In this document: piece by piece, positions 39,207 through 47,874 of the stretch | Layout of the letters: every line of letters starts with the position of its first letter | Numbering within the stretch: position 1 is the stretch's first letter | Notes under the pieces: generated by a model | The model's database searches: none | Told to the model about the DNA's origin: nothing | Seen by the model: the letters and a program-made list of their open reading frames with translations, nothing else | Translations under genes and position numbers: made by a program | Origin: Hymenobacter sp. IS2118 | GTDB taxonomy: Bacteria > Bacteroidota > Bacteroidia > Cytophagales > Hymenobacteraceae | Direction: 5' to 3' | Length of the DNA: 64,000 nt | NCBI RefSeq assembly: GCF_000715495.1 | Contig: NZ_JNLX01000184.1 | Location: forward strand, 1 to 64,000

Positions 39207-42200
39207 GCCATTTCAGCCAGAATTTCGGCTATCACCTCGTCGGCATCGTTAAGCGCACTAGCTGGTGACCAAAAGCGCTTTTCATTTGGCTTTACCAAAT
39301 ACACCGTGTCGGCTACGTAGTACTTGATGAAACGGCGGTAGTAAATGCTTTCGGCCTTTTCGTGGTACGTGTGGGCTTCAATGCGGCGTAGCAACTCACC
39401 TAAGTCTGCTGCTGGCAGCTCGGTAACGGGGGCTGTAGCTGGGCGGCCGTCCAAATACAGCGCTACTACTTGCAGCGGCGTTTTGGGAGCCAACGTGAAG
39501 TAAGCGGCGCTGGCTTGCAGGTCTTCCGCTTGTAGAAATTGGTTGATGGTTTGGCAAAGCAGGGCGGCGTAGTCGCAGCGCTCGGCCTCCACGGAAGGAG
39601 CGAAGGCATCGGACTTGCTGCGGTCTCGGAAAGCACCCAGTCGGTATTTTAGTACACTGTCGATGAGCAGACGGTCAGTAGCTGACAAGTTTAAGCCGTC
39701 ACGGAGCAACGTTTCAATGGCTTGCTCGGCCCGGTTTAATTCAATAGTGGGCTTTAGGAGATGCTTACGTAAACCAATTATCTCATCAACTAAGGCAACA
39801 ATACGCTCCTTAGTAGCAGTTGGCAGGTCAAAGCAAAGACTCGGTATATTGAGCATCTCACCGGGTGATACCCGTTCGCGTTCCACACCCCAATCCGAAG
39901 CGGTCAGGAACATGAGGTAAGCCGCAAATGAGGAATTGAGGTAAGCCGTAAGCAGCTTCAAGTCCTCATCTTTACCGGGAGCGGAAATGCCGTAAATGGT
40001 GCGACGAAAAGAACAGTCGTAGTCTAAGTAGGAGGCACAGAAATTTTTATCGGACTGTCCTTCTTTTACTAAAAGATGAGGAGAACGATAAAGCGCTGGC
40101 TTGGTTATAGGCCACATGACTTTTGTAATCGGTAAGCCGGTTACCTTATCACGAGCATTGTCAGCAGTATAAGATTTAGGAGTATAATAACGGTCTAATC
40201 CTTGGGCATCAATAAAAGGCATTGATGCTAGTATGTCGCTCGGGTGCTTGTTCTTAGCTTTCGTTCTAGAGGTTTCAAAACCTACAGCTTTTACATACCC
40301 TTCGCGGGTTAAATAAGTATCCAATGAAGGTCTGCGAGTCAGTTGCTCAATCAATCGAAAGTCGCGCTCAGTCCCCCACATAGCAATCTTCCAAATGTTG
40401 GTTGCGGGATTTTGGCATTCGGTGCGAGGCAAGTGTTTTACATCAATTGGGTCAATTGCAATGCCATCGATAAGACGATTTTTAACCGTTGTGGTGGGTG
40501 TGTAATAGACCAAGTGTGACGAAACAGCAGTTGGTTGCTGCTTGCGATACACTAAAACGCACACCGGTCGTTGAGCAGAAGCAAATAAGTTGCGTCCCCC
40601 CGTCTTCTTCGCCACGCGCCGCAACGCCGAAAAGTTATACACTTTCTCGACGTAGGTGTCATTGAACAGAAACCGACGGAAATTCTTGGAAGTGCTGTGG
40701 TTATTGAATAGAATCTTGCTGGTAGCAATAAGTGCAATCTGACCATCAGGGCACAGCACGGTGGCGCGGTGCAGGAAAGCCAGAACCATTTCACTCGCAA
40801 ACTTCAACGGCTTCAGATACGCTTTGACATCTGCTGAGGGCTTGTTTGTGAATGGCGGGTTTCCCACCACTAAGTCGAAGGTTAGTTCCTCGAACGGCCC
40901 CGCTTCCAAGCTGCTCATCAGAAACAGGTTCTGACCCTGCCGTTTGGAGTCAGTGTTGCCGGGGCGGTAAATCAGATAAGGAAAGTGAACCTCGTGCCAC
41001 AGCGTTTTGGGGTTCAGCCGGTCTAGCATAGCTAGGTAGATGCTGAAAGCGGCCACTTTGATGGCTTCCGCTTTAATCTCAATCCCAAAGATGTTATCCA
41101 GCACTAACTGCTGTACGGTGTCAAACGACAAGGTTTTTGACGGATGGGTGAACTCCCAGCGGTCAAGCAAACGGTTGAGGGTATCCACCAAAAAGATACC
41201 CGACCCACAAGTGGGGTCCAAGGTGCGGATATCGTAGCGAGCATTGCCGCTTGAGGGGTAGGGCAACACCTCGTTCAGCACAAACTCGGCTAGGGCGTGC
41301 GGGGTGTAGAAAGCCCCTATTTCCTTCATATGCTCGGCCCCATCTTCCTGCCGCAGGAAATCTTCGTAGATTTCGCTAATGAGTTGAATAGGAATTACTT
41401 CAAAGTCGAAGATGCGCCAATCGGGAAACAAAACCTGCTGGGCAGTAGGCAATTCGGTATAGAAGCAAGCTCGCAGAGCAGTCAAATGCTCGGGTGTAAC
41501 CATTTCCCGTTCATTGGGTGCTACCGGGCACAGATTACCATTGAAAACCGTTTCCAGTTTTTCAAACAGCGCGTAAGTAGCATTCTTATCAGTCAGGACT
41601 TTGAAGTACGAGTCCGCTGTGGGATGATACTGCCTGTAAAACTCTGGGGTCGTGGCTTTACGGTCTTCCAGATACAAAATGAAAAGCGAGCGTAGTAACA
41701 AGTCGTGAATGATGGACACATCTAAGCCCGCTACGCGCAGGAGCTGACGAGTGGTTTTAAGGTTAGCGGCGAGCTGCTCATTGACGCGTGTTTTGGACTG
41801 TACCTGCTTCGCATACTTCTCCTCTTCCCAAAATGCCCCCGACTCGATAGCAATTTTACCGAATACCTCGTACAGTTCTTGTAAGGCTGCCTGCGCTTCC
41901 ACAGAAGCATGAAACAATTGTAGTTCTTTTTCTGCTTGGGTGTCGGTGGGGCTTTTTGGCGTTTCGTAGCAGTTGTATACCCGCACTTCGGTAGGGCTCT
42001 CCACATAGAGAAACGGTACCTTGCCTTGGTTCCATACCTTGCGCTGGAGCCTGACCACCGTCTTTACCGTTTCGGGCAAAAAGTCGGTAACAGCTTTAAA
42101 GTAGATAGCGGGCTGTTCTCCTGAAAAGTAGATTTTATCAACGCCGTCCGCGCCGGTCGCATCGGCGCTGAACCGGTCGGCCTGCTTGAGGTAGTGGCGT

Positions 42201-42292
42201 TGCAAGGCCGTTAGGTTGGCCCGGTCGCTGCGTCGGTCGATGAGGCCATCCTTAAAACCGAGTTGGTCAACAACGGATAAGTAGGTGGTCAT
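39203..42292 (-). CDS. Large N6-adenine DNA methylase (type IIG/Eco57I-like)
   Basis: 1029 residues. Helical N-terminal region (1-330), then a gamma-class amino-methyltransferase domain: SAM-binding motif I 'LDPTCGSGIFLVDTLNRLLD' near residue 359, 'NIFGIEIKAEAIKVAAFSIYLAMLD', and catalytic motif IV 'DLVVGNPPF' near residue 477. The C-terminal half resembles target-recognition and specificity regions ('KVMWPITKPALYRSPHLLVKEG', 'LKLLTAYLNSSFAAYLMFL'). It modifies adenine in a specific site. No nuclease motif is obvious at its own N-terminus; the next gene supplies one. Coupled on both sides by four-base overlaps, with the LexA-like gene first. More AT-rich than the surrounding genes. Confidence 0.88.
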   Translation of the reverse strand: MTTYLSVVDQLGFKDGLIDRRSDRANLTALQRHYLKQADRFSADATGADGVDKIYFSGEQPAIYFKAVTDFLPETVKTVVRLQRKVWNQGKVPFLYVESPTEVRVYNCYETPKSPTDTQAEKELQLFHASVEAQAALQELYEVFGKIAIESGAFWEEEKYAKQVQSKTRVNEQLAANLKTTRQLLRVAGLDVSIIHDLLLRSLFILYLEDRKATTPEFYRQYHPTADSYFKVLTDKNATYALFEKLETVFNGNLCPVAPNEREMVTPEHLTALRACFYTELPTAQQVLFPDWRIFDFEVIPIQLISEIYEDFLRQEDGAEHMKEIGAFYTPHALAEFVLNEVLPYPSSGNARYDIRTLDPTCGSGIFLVDTLNRLLDRWEFTHPSKTLSFDTVQQLVLDNIFGIEIKAEAIKVAAFSIYLAMLDRLNPKTLWHEVHFPYLIYRPGNTDSKRQGQNLFLMSSLEAGPFEELTFDLVVGNPPFTNKPSADVKAYLKPLKFASEMVLAFLHRATVLCPDGQIALIATSKILFNNHSTSKNFRRFLFNDTYVEKVYNFSALRRVAKKTGGRNLFASAQRPVCVLVYRKQQPTAVSSHLVYYTPTTTVKNRLIDGIAIDPIDVKHLPRTECQNPATNIWKIAMWGTERDFRLIEQLTRRPSLDTYLTREGYVKAVGFETSRTKAKNKHPSDILASMPFIDAQGLDRYYTPKSYTADNARDKVTGLPITKVMWPITKPALYRSPHLLVKEGQSDKNFCASYLDYDCSFRRTIYGISAPGKDEDLKLLTAYLNSSFAAYLMFLTASDWGVERERVSPGEMLNIPSLCFDLPTATKERIVALVDEIIGLRKHLLKPTIELNRAEQAIETLLRDGLNLSATDRLLIDSVLKYRLGAFRDRSKSDAFAPSVEAERCDYAALLCQTINQFLQAEDLQASAAYFTLAPKTPLQVVALYLDGRPATAPVTELPAADLGELLRRIEAHTYHEKAESIYYRRFIKYYVADTVYLVKPNEKRFWSPASALNDADEVIAEILAEMA

Positions 42293-43062
42293 GGCTTAGG
42301 AATTAAACGGTCTAATCGTTGCTCTATGCCTTGCAGACGCTCGTTGAGTAGCGGAAAACTGTCTTGGTACACGGTGGGAAATCCTACGAAAGCTGCCATT
42401 TCCCATGCTTCCAGCACTTCGGCCAGGTCCAAGCTATACGGGGAAAAGGTGGGGTTATCGGATGTCAGAATAAGGCGGGCCGGGCGGGCGGCATCACGGG
42501 TAATGCGCTTGAATACGACCCCGGCATTTCTAGTTACCAGTATGTATCGGCTGCCATCCTGCAGGTTGCGGGCGTACTCTACAAAGCGACCAATGAGGAT
42601 GTATCCATCGTGGATGGGTGGCATTGAGTCGCCCTGCACATCGAAGGCGCGATAGGTGCCAGGCCCTAGCTTAGGCAAGCGAAAATGGGGTAGCCGCTCA
42701 ATGAACTCTGCCTGGTTAAACTCACTGGCATAGCCTGCTACCGCCGCTACTGGCACGTATTGAATATTTTCCTGCTGTTTTTCTCCGACCGTAATGGCCA
42801 ATACGCGCACATCTTTCTGCAACGCAGGTTGGGACTCCGGGGACTGCCGAAAAAGTGGTGGTGCAGCTAGTTGACCACGAACCAGCATTTCAGCGCTCAC
42901 CTGGAAAAAGTCCGCCAGCTTTAGTAGAATGCTAGCCGATGGTTCCGATTTTCCATTCTCATAGTAGGCGTAAGTAGACCTTTTCAGCCCTAGCGCACTA
43001 GCGGCTGCTTCTTGTGTGAGCTTACGCTCTTTACGCAACGAAGTCAGGTTCTTAGCAAGCAT
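42289..43062 (-). CDS. XRE-S24 (LexA/CI-like) regulator of the methylase operon
   Basis: 257 residues. XRE HTH at 1-60 (LTQEAAASALGLKRSTYAYYENGKSEPS). The C-terminal S24 peptidase domain has an intact self-cleavage set: A109-G110 (VAAVAGYASEF), Ser146 (QGDSMPPIHDG) and Lys185 (VVFKRI). It should repress its target promoters until activated, for example by RecA filament, and then cleave itself. First gene of the operon, overlapping the methylase by four bases. This links restriction-type genes to a DNA-damage-type switch. Confidence 0.9.
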   Translation of the reverse strand: MLAKNLTSLRKERKLTQEAAASALGLKRSTYAYYENGKSEPSASILLKLADFFQVSAEMLVRGQLAAPPLFRQSPESQPALQKDVRVLAITVGEKQQENIQYVPVAAVAGYASEFNQAEFIERLPHFRLPKLGPGTYRAFDVQGDSMPPIHDGYILIGRFVEYARNLQDGSRYILVTRNAGVVFKRITRDAARPARLILTSDNPTFSPYSLDLAEVLEAWEMAAFVGFPTVYQDSFPLLNERLQGIEQRLDRLIPKP

Positions 43063-43070
43063 TTGTCAGG

Positions 43071-43093
43071 AATTGCCACAAATGTCGAGAATT
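43071..43093. promoter_or_regulatory. Operator-like site upstream of the LexA-like gene
   Basis: On the minus strand it reads AATTCTCGACA-TT-TGTGGCAATT. The left half matches the palindromes upstream of both helicase copies; the right half is a weaker match. It lies 9 bp before the start codon. Confidence 0.5.
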
Positions 43094-43136
43094 TTGGAGA
43101 AACTTCGCGCATGTATGGTTTCAGGCCAAAAATGGC

Positions 43137-43799
43137 TCAGAAACAATCATAAAGCCTTGTTATCTGACAACTGGCTGAATTTTGGTTAGCCTCAAATACT
43201 GCGCGGGCGAAGCCAGCAGGGGTGGCGGAGCGCAGGTTGGCGCGGTTCTTTGAGTCAGGGAGGTTGTGCATTTTGGAGCCGAGGATGGGTACCACGGCCT
43301 TGTGCTCGGGTAACTGGAAGCCGCCGCCGGTCCATAGGCAAGTGCGTTTAGTATAGGCTTCGCTGAGCTGGCGCTCGGGTGGTAGGTAGCCGGCATAATC
43401 GCAGGGGTCGAAACGGAAGTCTGGAGGGCGCCAATAGGTGCTGACGGTGCTTACTGGGTTCTCGATAAAGTAGGGAGCCTGGCACCAGGCGGCGAGGCGG
43501 GCGGACCACTCGAACAGCTGCAGGGCCTTGATGACGCTGCCGAGGCCTTTGCGGCGGAAGTGGGCGCGGCCGGAAATGGCGGTGTCGGTGCAGGGCGGAA
43601 AGAAGGCGGCGAAGGCCACGGGGCCGTATGGTGGCAACCACTCGCGCACGTCGATGCCGACGCGGATGATGTTGCCCTCGCGGGTTTCGCCGGGCGGGTG
43701 CTGCAGGTCGACGCAGTAGCAGAGGTAGCCGGCATCGGCCCACGGCTGGACCAGCGTGGTGGTGAAGTCGAAGCAGCTGATGACGATGGGGGCGGACAT
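43137..43799 (-). CDS. Phage DNA methyltransferase-like protein (Dcm-like fold)
   Basis: 220 residues. 'VISCFDFTTTLVQPWADAGYLCYCVDLQ' is a SAM-binding start as in C5-cytosine methylases. 'FAAFFPPCTDTAISG' carries the PC catalytic-loop motif and 'PYFIENPVSTVSTYW' corresponds to the ENV motif. The protein lacks an obvious target-recognition domain, like other short phage methylase-like proteins. It may modify phage DNA, or have lost activity. It lies at the end of the leftward replication operon, 10 bp after dnaB. An internally deleted copy is at 38410-38538. Confidence 0.78.
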   Translation of the reverse strand: MSAPIVISCFDFTTTLVQPWADAGYLCYCVDLQHPPGETREGNIIRVGIDVREWLPPYGPVAFAAFFPPCTDTAISGRAHFRRKGLGSVIKALQLFEWSARLAAWCQAPYFIENPVSTVSTYWRPPDFRFDPCDYAGYLPPERQLSEAYTKRTCLWTGGGFQLPEHKAVVPILGSKMHNLPDSKNRANLRSATPAGFARAVFEANQNSASCQITRLYDCF

Positions 43800-43808
43800 G
43801 AGGATGAG

Positions 43809-45242
43809 CTAGAAAGTGGGCTGGTCGAATTGCGAGGCGGGTAGTGGGTGGTGGCCGGCCGGGTGTAAGTCGCTGAATACACCTCGGCGGAGGTTGCAGG
43901 TTGCTACTACCTCATCGGTGGCGCCGTTGCGGTGTTTGGCCATGTCGAACAGGATGGTGTCGGCGGTGGCAGTGCCGTCTTCGTACTCGGCGATGTTGTA
44001 GTATTCGCCTCGCCAGAGGAAGACGATGCAGTCGGCGTCCTGCTCCAGGCTGCCGGACTCGCGCAGGTCGGAGAGCATGGGGCGTTTGTCGCCGCCGCGT
44101 TTTTCCACGTCGCGGGAGAGTTGGGAAAGGGCGATGACGGGGGCGTTGAGTTCTTTGGCCAGTTCCTTGAGGCCGCGGCTAATGCTGCCTACTTCCTGCT
44201 CACGGTTGCCTTTGGTGTCGCCGCGCATGAGCTGGATGTAGTCGACCAGGACCAGGCGCAGCGGGTGCTGGGCGTGGAGGCGGGCACACTTAGCGCGCAG
44301 TTGCTGGATGGTCAGGCCGGGTGTGTCATCGAGGTGGAGGCGGTGGCCGTGGGTGCTCAGGCGCTGGGCTTGTTTGCGGATGTGGGCTACTTGCTCCAAG
44401 CCACCGGGAAGGTTGCCGCGGCGTAGGTCGGAGTTGCTGTAGCCGGGGACTTCGCTGGCCACCATGCGCTGCATGAGCTGCAGGGTGGGCATTTCTAAGC
44501 TGAAAATGGCAGTGTGATGGCCATGGTCGAGGGCGGCGGTGCGGGCGAAATGCAGCAGGGCGGCGGTCTTGCCCATGGCGGGCCGGGCGGCTAGGATAAC
44601 TAGGTCGCCGGGCTGCCAGCCGCCGGTGAGGCCGTCGAGTTGGGTGAGGCCGGTAGGGACACCCGTGAGGCCTCGTTGCTGGACGGCCTGGGCCAGGCGG
44701 TCGAACGTGGGGTCGAACGCGGCGGCAGCCGTTTGGCCGGGGCGGGTTTCGAGGGTTCGGTTGAGGCTGGTGAGGTGGGCTTGGGCAGTGGCCAGCAGTT
44801 CGAGTGGGTCGCGGGTGTCGTCGTAGGCGTAGGTGGCTAGCTCGGTGCCGGCGCGGATGATAACGCGGCGGGCGTGCTGCTCCTGGAGAAGGCGGCAATG
44901 GGTGTCGAAGTGGGCGGCCGAGTTGATTTTGCTGGTGAGGCCGGCCACGAAGCCGGGGCCACCGGTGCGCTCGAGCGTGCCGCGGTGGCGCAGCTGCCGG
45001 GTGACGGTGAGAATGTCGGCGTGGTCGCCGAGCTGTACCAGGTCGCGGATGGCCAGGTACACTTGCTGGTGAGCGGTGGAGTAGAATACCTGCTCATCGG
45101 GCAAGGTGGCCAGCAGGGTGCGCTGGGCATGGGCTTCGAGCAGGGCGGCGCCGAGTACGGCGGCTTCGAGGTCGAGGGCCTGGGGTGGCAGGTGACCGGG
45201 CTTTTGCGGCGCGGCATAGCGTTGGATTGAGGTTGGGGACAT
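43809..45242 (-). CDS. dnaB: Replicative DNA helicase DnaB
   Basis: 477 residues. N-terminal domain (1-120, 'DLEAAVLGAALLEAHAQRTLLATLPDEQVFYSTAHQQVY'), a linker, then the RecA-fold domain: Walker A 'AARPAMGKTAALLHFAR', 'HTAIFSLEMPTLQLMQRMVASEV', Walker B 'LVLVDYIQLM' and 'VIALSQLSRDVEKRGGDKRPMLSDLRESG...DADCIVFLWR'. A hexameric fork helicase in phage form, replacing host DnaB or needing only a loader. It lies directly downstream of the initiator-like gene. Confidence 0.94.
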   Translation of the reverse strand: MSPTSIQRYAAPQKPGHLPPQALDLEAAVLGAALLEAHAQRTLLATLPDEQVFYSTAHQQVYLAIRDLVQLGDHADILTVTRQLRHRGTLERTGGPGFVAGLTSKINSAAHFDTHCRLLQEQHARRVIIRAGTELATYAYDDTRDPLELLATAQAHLTSLNRTLETRPGQTAAAAFDPTFDRLAQAVQQRGLTGVPTGLTQLDGLTGGWQPGDLVILAARPAMGKTAALLHFARTAALDHGHHTAIFSLEMPTLQLMQRMVASEVPGYSNSDLRRGNLPGGLEQVAHIRKQAQRLSTHGHRLHLDDTPGLTIQQLRAKCARLHAQHPLRLVLVDYIQLMRGDTKGNREQEVGSISRGLKELAKELNAPVIALSQLSRDVEKRGGDKRPMLSDLRESGSLEQDADCIVFLWRGEYYNIAEYEDGTATADTILFDMAKHRNGATDEVVATCNLRRGVFSDLHPAGHHPLPASQFDQPTF

Positions 45243-45248
45243 TGGGGA

Positions 45249-46112
45249 TTAGCTCCAGCGGGTGGGGTCGGCAGATTTGGGGGCGGTGCGGGCGCGGGTT
45301 GGGGTTGCAGCCTGGCCGGTACCGTGCTGGGCAGCCAGGAACTGGGGCCGACGACGCATCCAGCCGCGGAAGGCAGCGCGCCAGTCGGCCATGGGGGTTT
45401 TGCCGCTCACGCGCCAGCCGTTGCTTTCGTAGTGGTCGTGGAATGCGGCGGCTTCGGTCGGGGCGTCGGGGCTGTTGGGGTGCTGGTCGGCAGCGTAGGC
45501 TTGGACCTCAGCGAGGGTGGGCACGGCGGCTACCTTCTGGCGGCGCGGCTGGTTCACCTCACCCCCCGGCCCCCTCTCCAAAAAAGAGGGGGAGCCTGAC
45601 GGCTTTATTTTCTCAATCAAACTTTCAATCCCGGGAGCGGGCGGGGTGGCATCAGCCGCCTCCCTCTCTTCTTTTGAAGATGTAACTGAAGATGAAAATG
45701 AAGGGGTTGGAATTTGCTTATCCCCGGCGGATGGGTTTTGGTTGGGAGTTTGGTTAAGCAAAAGCGGATTCCCGCCCTTTTTGCCGGCGGCGGTGCGTAT
45801 TCGACGCAGGTTTTCATCCTTGACCATGCGGCGGCAGTAGAGCGCGCCATCGGACTCGCGGCGGCTGGCCACACCGAAGTCCAGCAGGGTGGTTAGGATT
45901 TGGTTGGCACTTTGGTTATCCAAACCGAGACGGCGGGCAATGACGGCATCGGGCATAGGGGCGCCGTTGACGAGGAGCACGCCGCGCTCGTCGCTGTCGT
46001 GCATCATCAACAGCAGCTCGAACCAGGCCCCGCGCTGCGCGAGGTCGAGGGCCTGAACGCCCTGGTCTTTGTGCCAGTCGCCGGGGTAGAATTGGATAGC
46101 CGGGAGTTTCAT
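45249..46112 (-). CDS. Phage replication initiator-like protein (DUF1376/O-like)
   Basis: 287 residues. The N-terminal winged-helix region 'MKLPAIQFYPGDWHKDQGVQALDLAQRGAWFELLLMMHDSDERG' is typical of DUF1376-type replication proteins next to helicase genes. A low-complexity middle (Asn/Gln/Ser-rich, 125-180) leads to a C-terminal helical part (HDHYESNGWRVSGKTPMADWRAAFRGWMRR), the pattern of helicase-recruiting proteins. It probably binds the origin and loads the DnaB-like helicase encoded 6 bp downstream. Its start overlaps the upstream gene by four bases. Confidence 0.85.
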   Translation of the reverse strand: MKLPAIQFYPGDWHKDQGVQALDLAQRGAWFELLLMMHDSDERGVLLVNGAPMPDAVIARRLGLDNQSANQILTTLLDFGVASRRESDGALYCRRMVKDENLRRIRTAAGKKGGNPLLLNQTPNQNPSAGDKQIPTPSFSSSVTSSKEEREAADATPPAPGIESLIEKIKPSGSPSFLERGPGGEVNQPRRQKVAAVPTLAEVQAYAADQHPNSPDAPTEAAAFHDHYESNGWRVSGKTPMADWRAAFRGWMRRRPQFLAAQHGTGQAATPTRARTAPKSADPTRWS

Positions 46113-46699
46113 GCGCGCGTCAGCGTGGACACATATTGGACGGGGGTAGTCGTAGTGGGCTCTTCGAAGAGGTCGAGCTGGCGGTAGTCGGTGCACTTGC
46201 CGCGGAGAGCGGCTTCGACCTCTGCCAGGGCGGTGGCCAGGGTGGTTTCGAGCAGGCCGGTATAAGGGTAGCTGCCGTGCTCGTCGTCGAAGGACTGGTA
46301 GGGCGAGGTCAGGTTCAGGACCCGGCCGCCGGTGAGCTCGCGCTGGCCGATGAGCGTGACGCCGCTTTGATGGCGGCCCATGGAGAAGCCAGTGACGGTG
46401 AAGGGCTCGAACAAGGCGGGCAATTCCTCGGATTCGTCGGGCCAGAAGTCGGATGTCTCGGTCAACTGCTCGGCTAGTAGGCAGAGGTGCGGCACCAGGC
46501 GGCTGAGGGCGTGGGTCAGGTCGGCGTGGACCTGCTCAGCACAGGTCAGCGCAAAAGCGCGGGGTGGGGCGTCGTCGGTGCGCTGCTCGGTGAATTCACA
46601 GGTCAGGTGCTGGTCTTTGAGCTTGACCTTCTGGATGGTGATGATGGAGGTAGCGGCCTCGGGGCTGTCGGGGCCGACAACGGGTAGTAGCTGGGACAT
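46109..46699 (-). CDS. Hypothetical phage protein of the replication operon
   Basis: 196 residues from 'MSQLLPVVGPDSPEAATSII'. Beta-rich beginning (IITIQKVKLKDQHLTCEFTEQ), middle 'HADLTHALSRLVPHLCLLAEQL' helix, then 'FTVTGFSMGRHQSGVTLIGQRELTGGRVLNLTSPYQSF'. Similar proteins occur in Bacteroidota prophages, but I know of no function. Translationally coupled (ATGA) to the initiator-like gene. Confidence 0.7.
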   Translation of the reverse strand: MSQLLPVVGPDSPEAATSIITIQKVKLKDQHLTCEFTEQRTDDAPPRAFALTCAEQVHADLTHALSRLVPHLCLLAEQLTETSDFWPDESEELPALFEPFTVTGFSMGRHQSGVTLIGQRELTGGRVLNLTSPYQSFDDEHGSYPYTGLLETTLATALAEVEAALRGKCTDYRQLDLFEEPTTTTPVQYVSTLTRA

Positions 46700-46764
46700 T
46701 GGGGAACGAGGAATTGAGCCGCCTGTACTGGCGGCGGGTGAGTCTACTATTTTCAAGTAGCGGG

Positions 46765-47160
46765 TTAGGAAGGGCGGAAGGGAGACGGCCGGCCGCGTTT
46801 CACGCGGGGGGCGGGGGCAGCGGCCGGGGTGGCATCGGTGCGGTTACGGCGCTGCCAGTCGTGGATTTGGGACAGCATCACCCGGTCGCCGCGGCTGGAT
46901 TCGCCCGTGACGTAGTGTAGGCGGCGCGGGTGATGCTCGGGCAGGCGCATGTAGTCGCGTAATGTCTCCGGATGCAGGTCGAGCAGCTCGGCGGTGCGGG
47001 GCACGGAATAGGCCGGGTCGGGGGTGGGGGCGGTTTCGAGCTGGCGGCGGGCTTCGGCGGCACAGGCCTTTTCCAGCGACTCGCGCACCCACGTATGGTC
47101 GTCGGGCAGGCGCACGGTGATGTGGAGGCCGTCGGCGGTGGTCGTGGTTAGCTCGGTCAT
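46765..47160 (-). CDS. HTH-containing phage protein
   Basis: 131 residues from the ATG at 47160. The central part 'AYSVPRTAELLDLHPETLRDYMRLPEHHPRRLHYVTGESSRGDRVMLSQIHDWQRRN' has the layout of a MerR/Xis-type winged helix (helix-turn-helix that reads like 'tvkeaAelLgvs..TLr.ymr..'). It could be an excisionase or DNA-binding accessory. The C-terminal tail is basic and proline-rich (VKRGRPSPFRPS). Coupled to the upstream gene by a four-base overlap. Confidence 0.7.
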   Translation of the reverse strand: MTELTTTTADGLHITVRLPDDHTWVRESLEKACAAEARRQLETAPTPDPAYSVPRTAELLDLHPETLRDYMRLPEHHPRRLHYVTGESSRGDRVMLSQIHDWQRRNRTDATPAAAPAPRVKRGRPSPFRPS

Positions 47161-47549
47161 GGCTGGGGGGGCGTAGGACGCTCGGGGAAGAAGCATTTGC
47201 CCTTATGGTACACGGGGGCGGTGCCGGAAGCCTGACGGTGGGCAATGATGAGCTGCAGCTGCGTGAGCACCTGGGTGGCGGTGTTGGCATCGAACTCATA
47301 GCGCCACAATTCCACCCATACGGCTTCGCGGTAGGTGAGATAAGGGCTGTCGATGGCCTCGCCCAAATCATAGCGCTGGTTGTATGTCGGGCGGGAGGCT
47401 TTGGCGCTGAAGTCCTTTTTGGGGCAGGCCCGGATGGCGGCTTCGAGGGCCGCCGTGGCGGCGCGGGGCTCTTCTAGCAGGTAGGGAGTTGGCGGTAAGG
47501 GGCGGCGAATGTAATTGGCTACCTGGTCGGCTTTGATTAGAAGCATCAT
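47157..47549 (-). CDS. Hypothetical early phage protein
   Basis: 130 residues, no family recognised. Helical, with 'TYNQRYDLGEAIDSPYLTYREAVWVELWRYEFDANTATQVLTQLQLIIAHRQ' and an end with 'GKCFFPERPTPPQP'. Second gene of the leftward operon, 27 bp after the Cro-like gene. Confidence 0.6.
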   Translation of the reverse strand: MMLLIKADQVANYIRRPLPPTPYLLEEPRAATAALEAAIRACPKKDFSAKASRPTYNQRYDLGEAIDSPYLTYREAVWVELWRYEFDANTATQVLTQLQLIIAHRQASGTAPVYHKGKCFFPERPTPPQP

Positions 47550-47576
47550 GGGTTAGGGGGGTGGGTATGATTGAGC

Positions 47577-47801
47577 TTATTGGGTGAGGCGGTCGAGGTC
47601 CTGGCGCACGGCCTGGCTGCCGGATTTCTTGATGAGGCGGATGGCCTCGGCCACGGCGGGGTGCGCCGGCCGGGCCTTCTGCAAAGCCTTGGAAACCGCC
47701 GCGTGGGACAGTTTCAGCGAGCGGGCAATGTCCGAAATGGCACCGTGCGGAAGTAACATCCGTAGGTCCTTCGGCGTAGGGGTGGTTTCAAGTGGTTGCA
47801 T
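47577..47801 (-). CDS. Cro-like small HTH protein
   Basis: 74 residues. 'MLLPHGAISDIARSLKLSHAAVSKALQKARPAHPAVAEAIRLIKKSG' is a compact XRE/LacI-type HTH (helix, turn, recognition helix 'SHAAVSKALQ'). It is divergent from the CI-like repressor gene with the operator region between them, and heads the leftward replication operon, so it is the natural Cro counterpart. Confidence 0.8.
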   Translation of the reverse strand: MQPLETTPTPKDLRMLLPHGAISDIARSLKLSHAAVSKALQKARPAHPAVAEAIRLIKKSGSQAVRQDLDRLTQ

Positions 47802-47874
47802 TTGGTCAAATATTTGTTACCTTTGAAAGCAATATGACGCTCAAATGTAGGTAAAAGTTACCAAGAGTTGCAAA
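47796..47874. promoter_or_regulatory. CI/Cro-like divergent promoter-operator region
   Basis: Rightward promoter: -33 TTG at 47796-47798, -7 TACCTTTG at 47818-47825. Leftward promoter (minus strand): -33 TTTG at 47874-47871, -7 TACATTTG at 47849-47842. Palindrome GGTAA-AAG-TTACC (47850-47862) lies in the leftward spacer; CAAATATTTG (47807-47816) lies in the rightward spacer. Confidence 0.72.
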
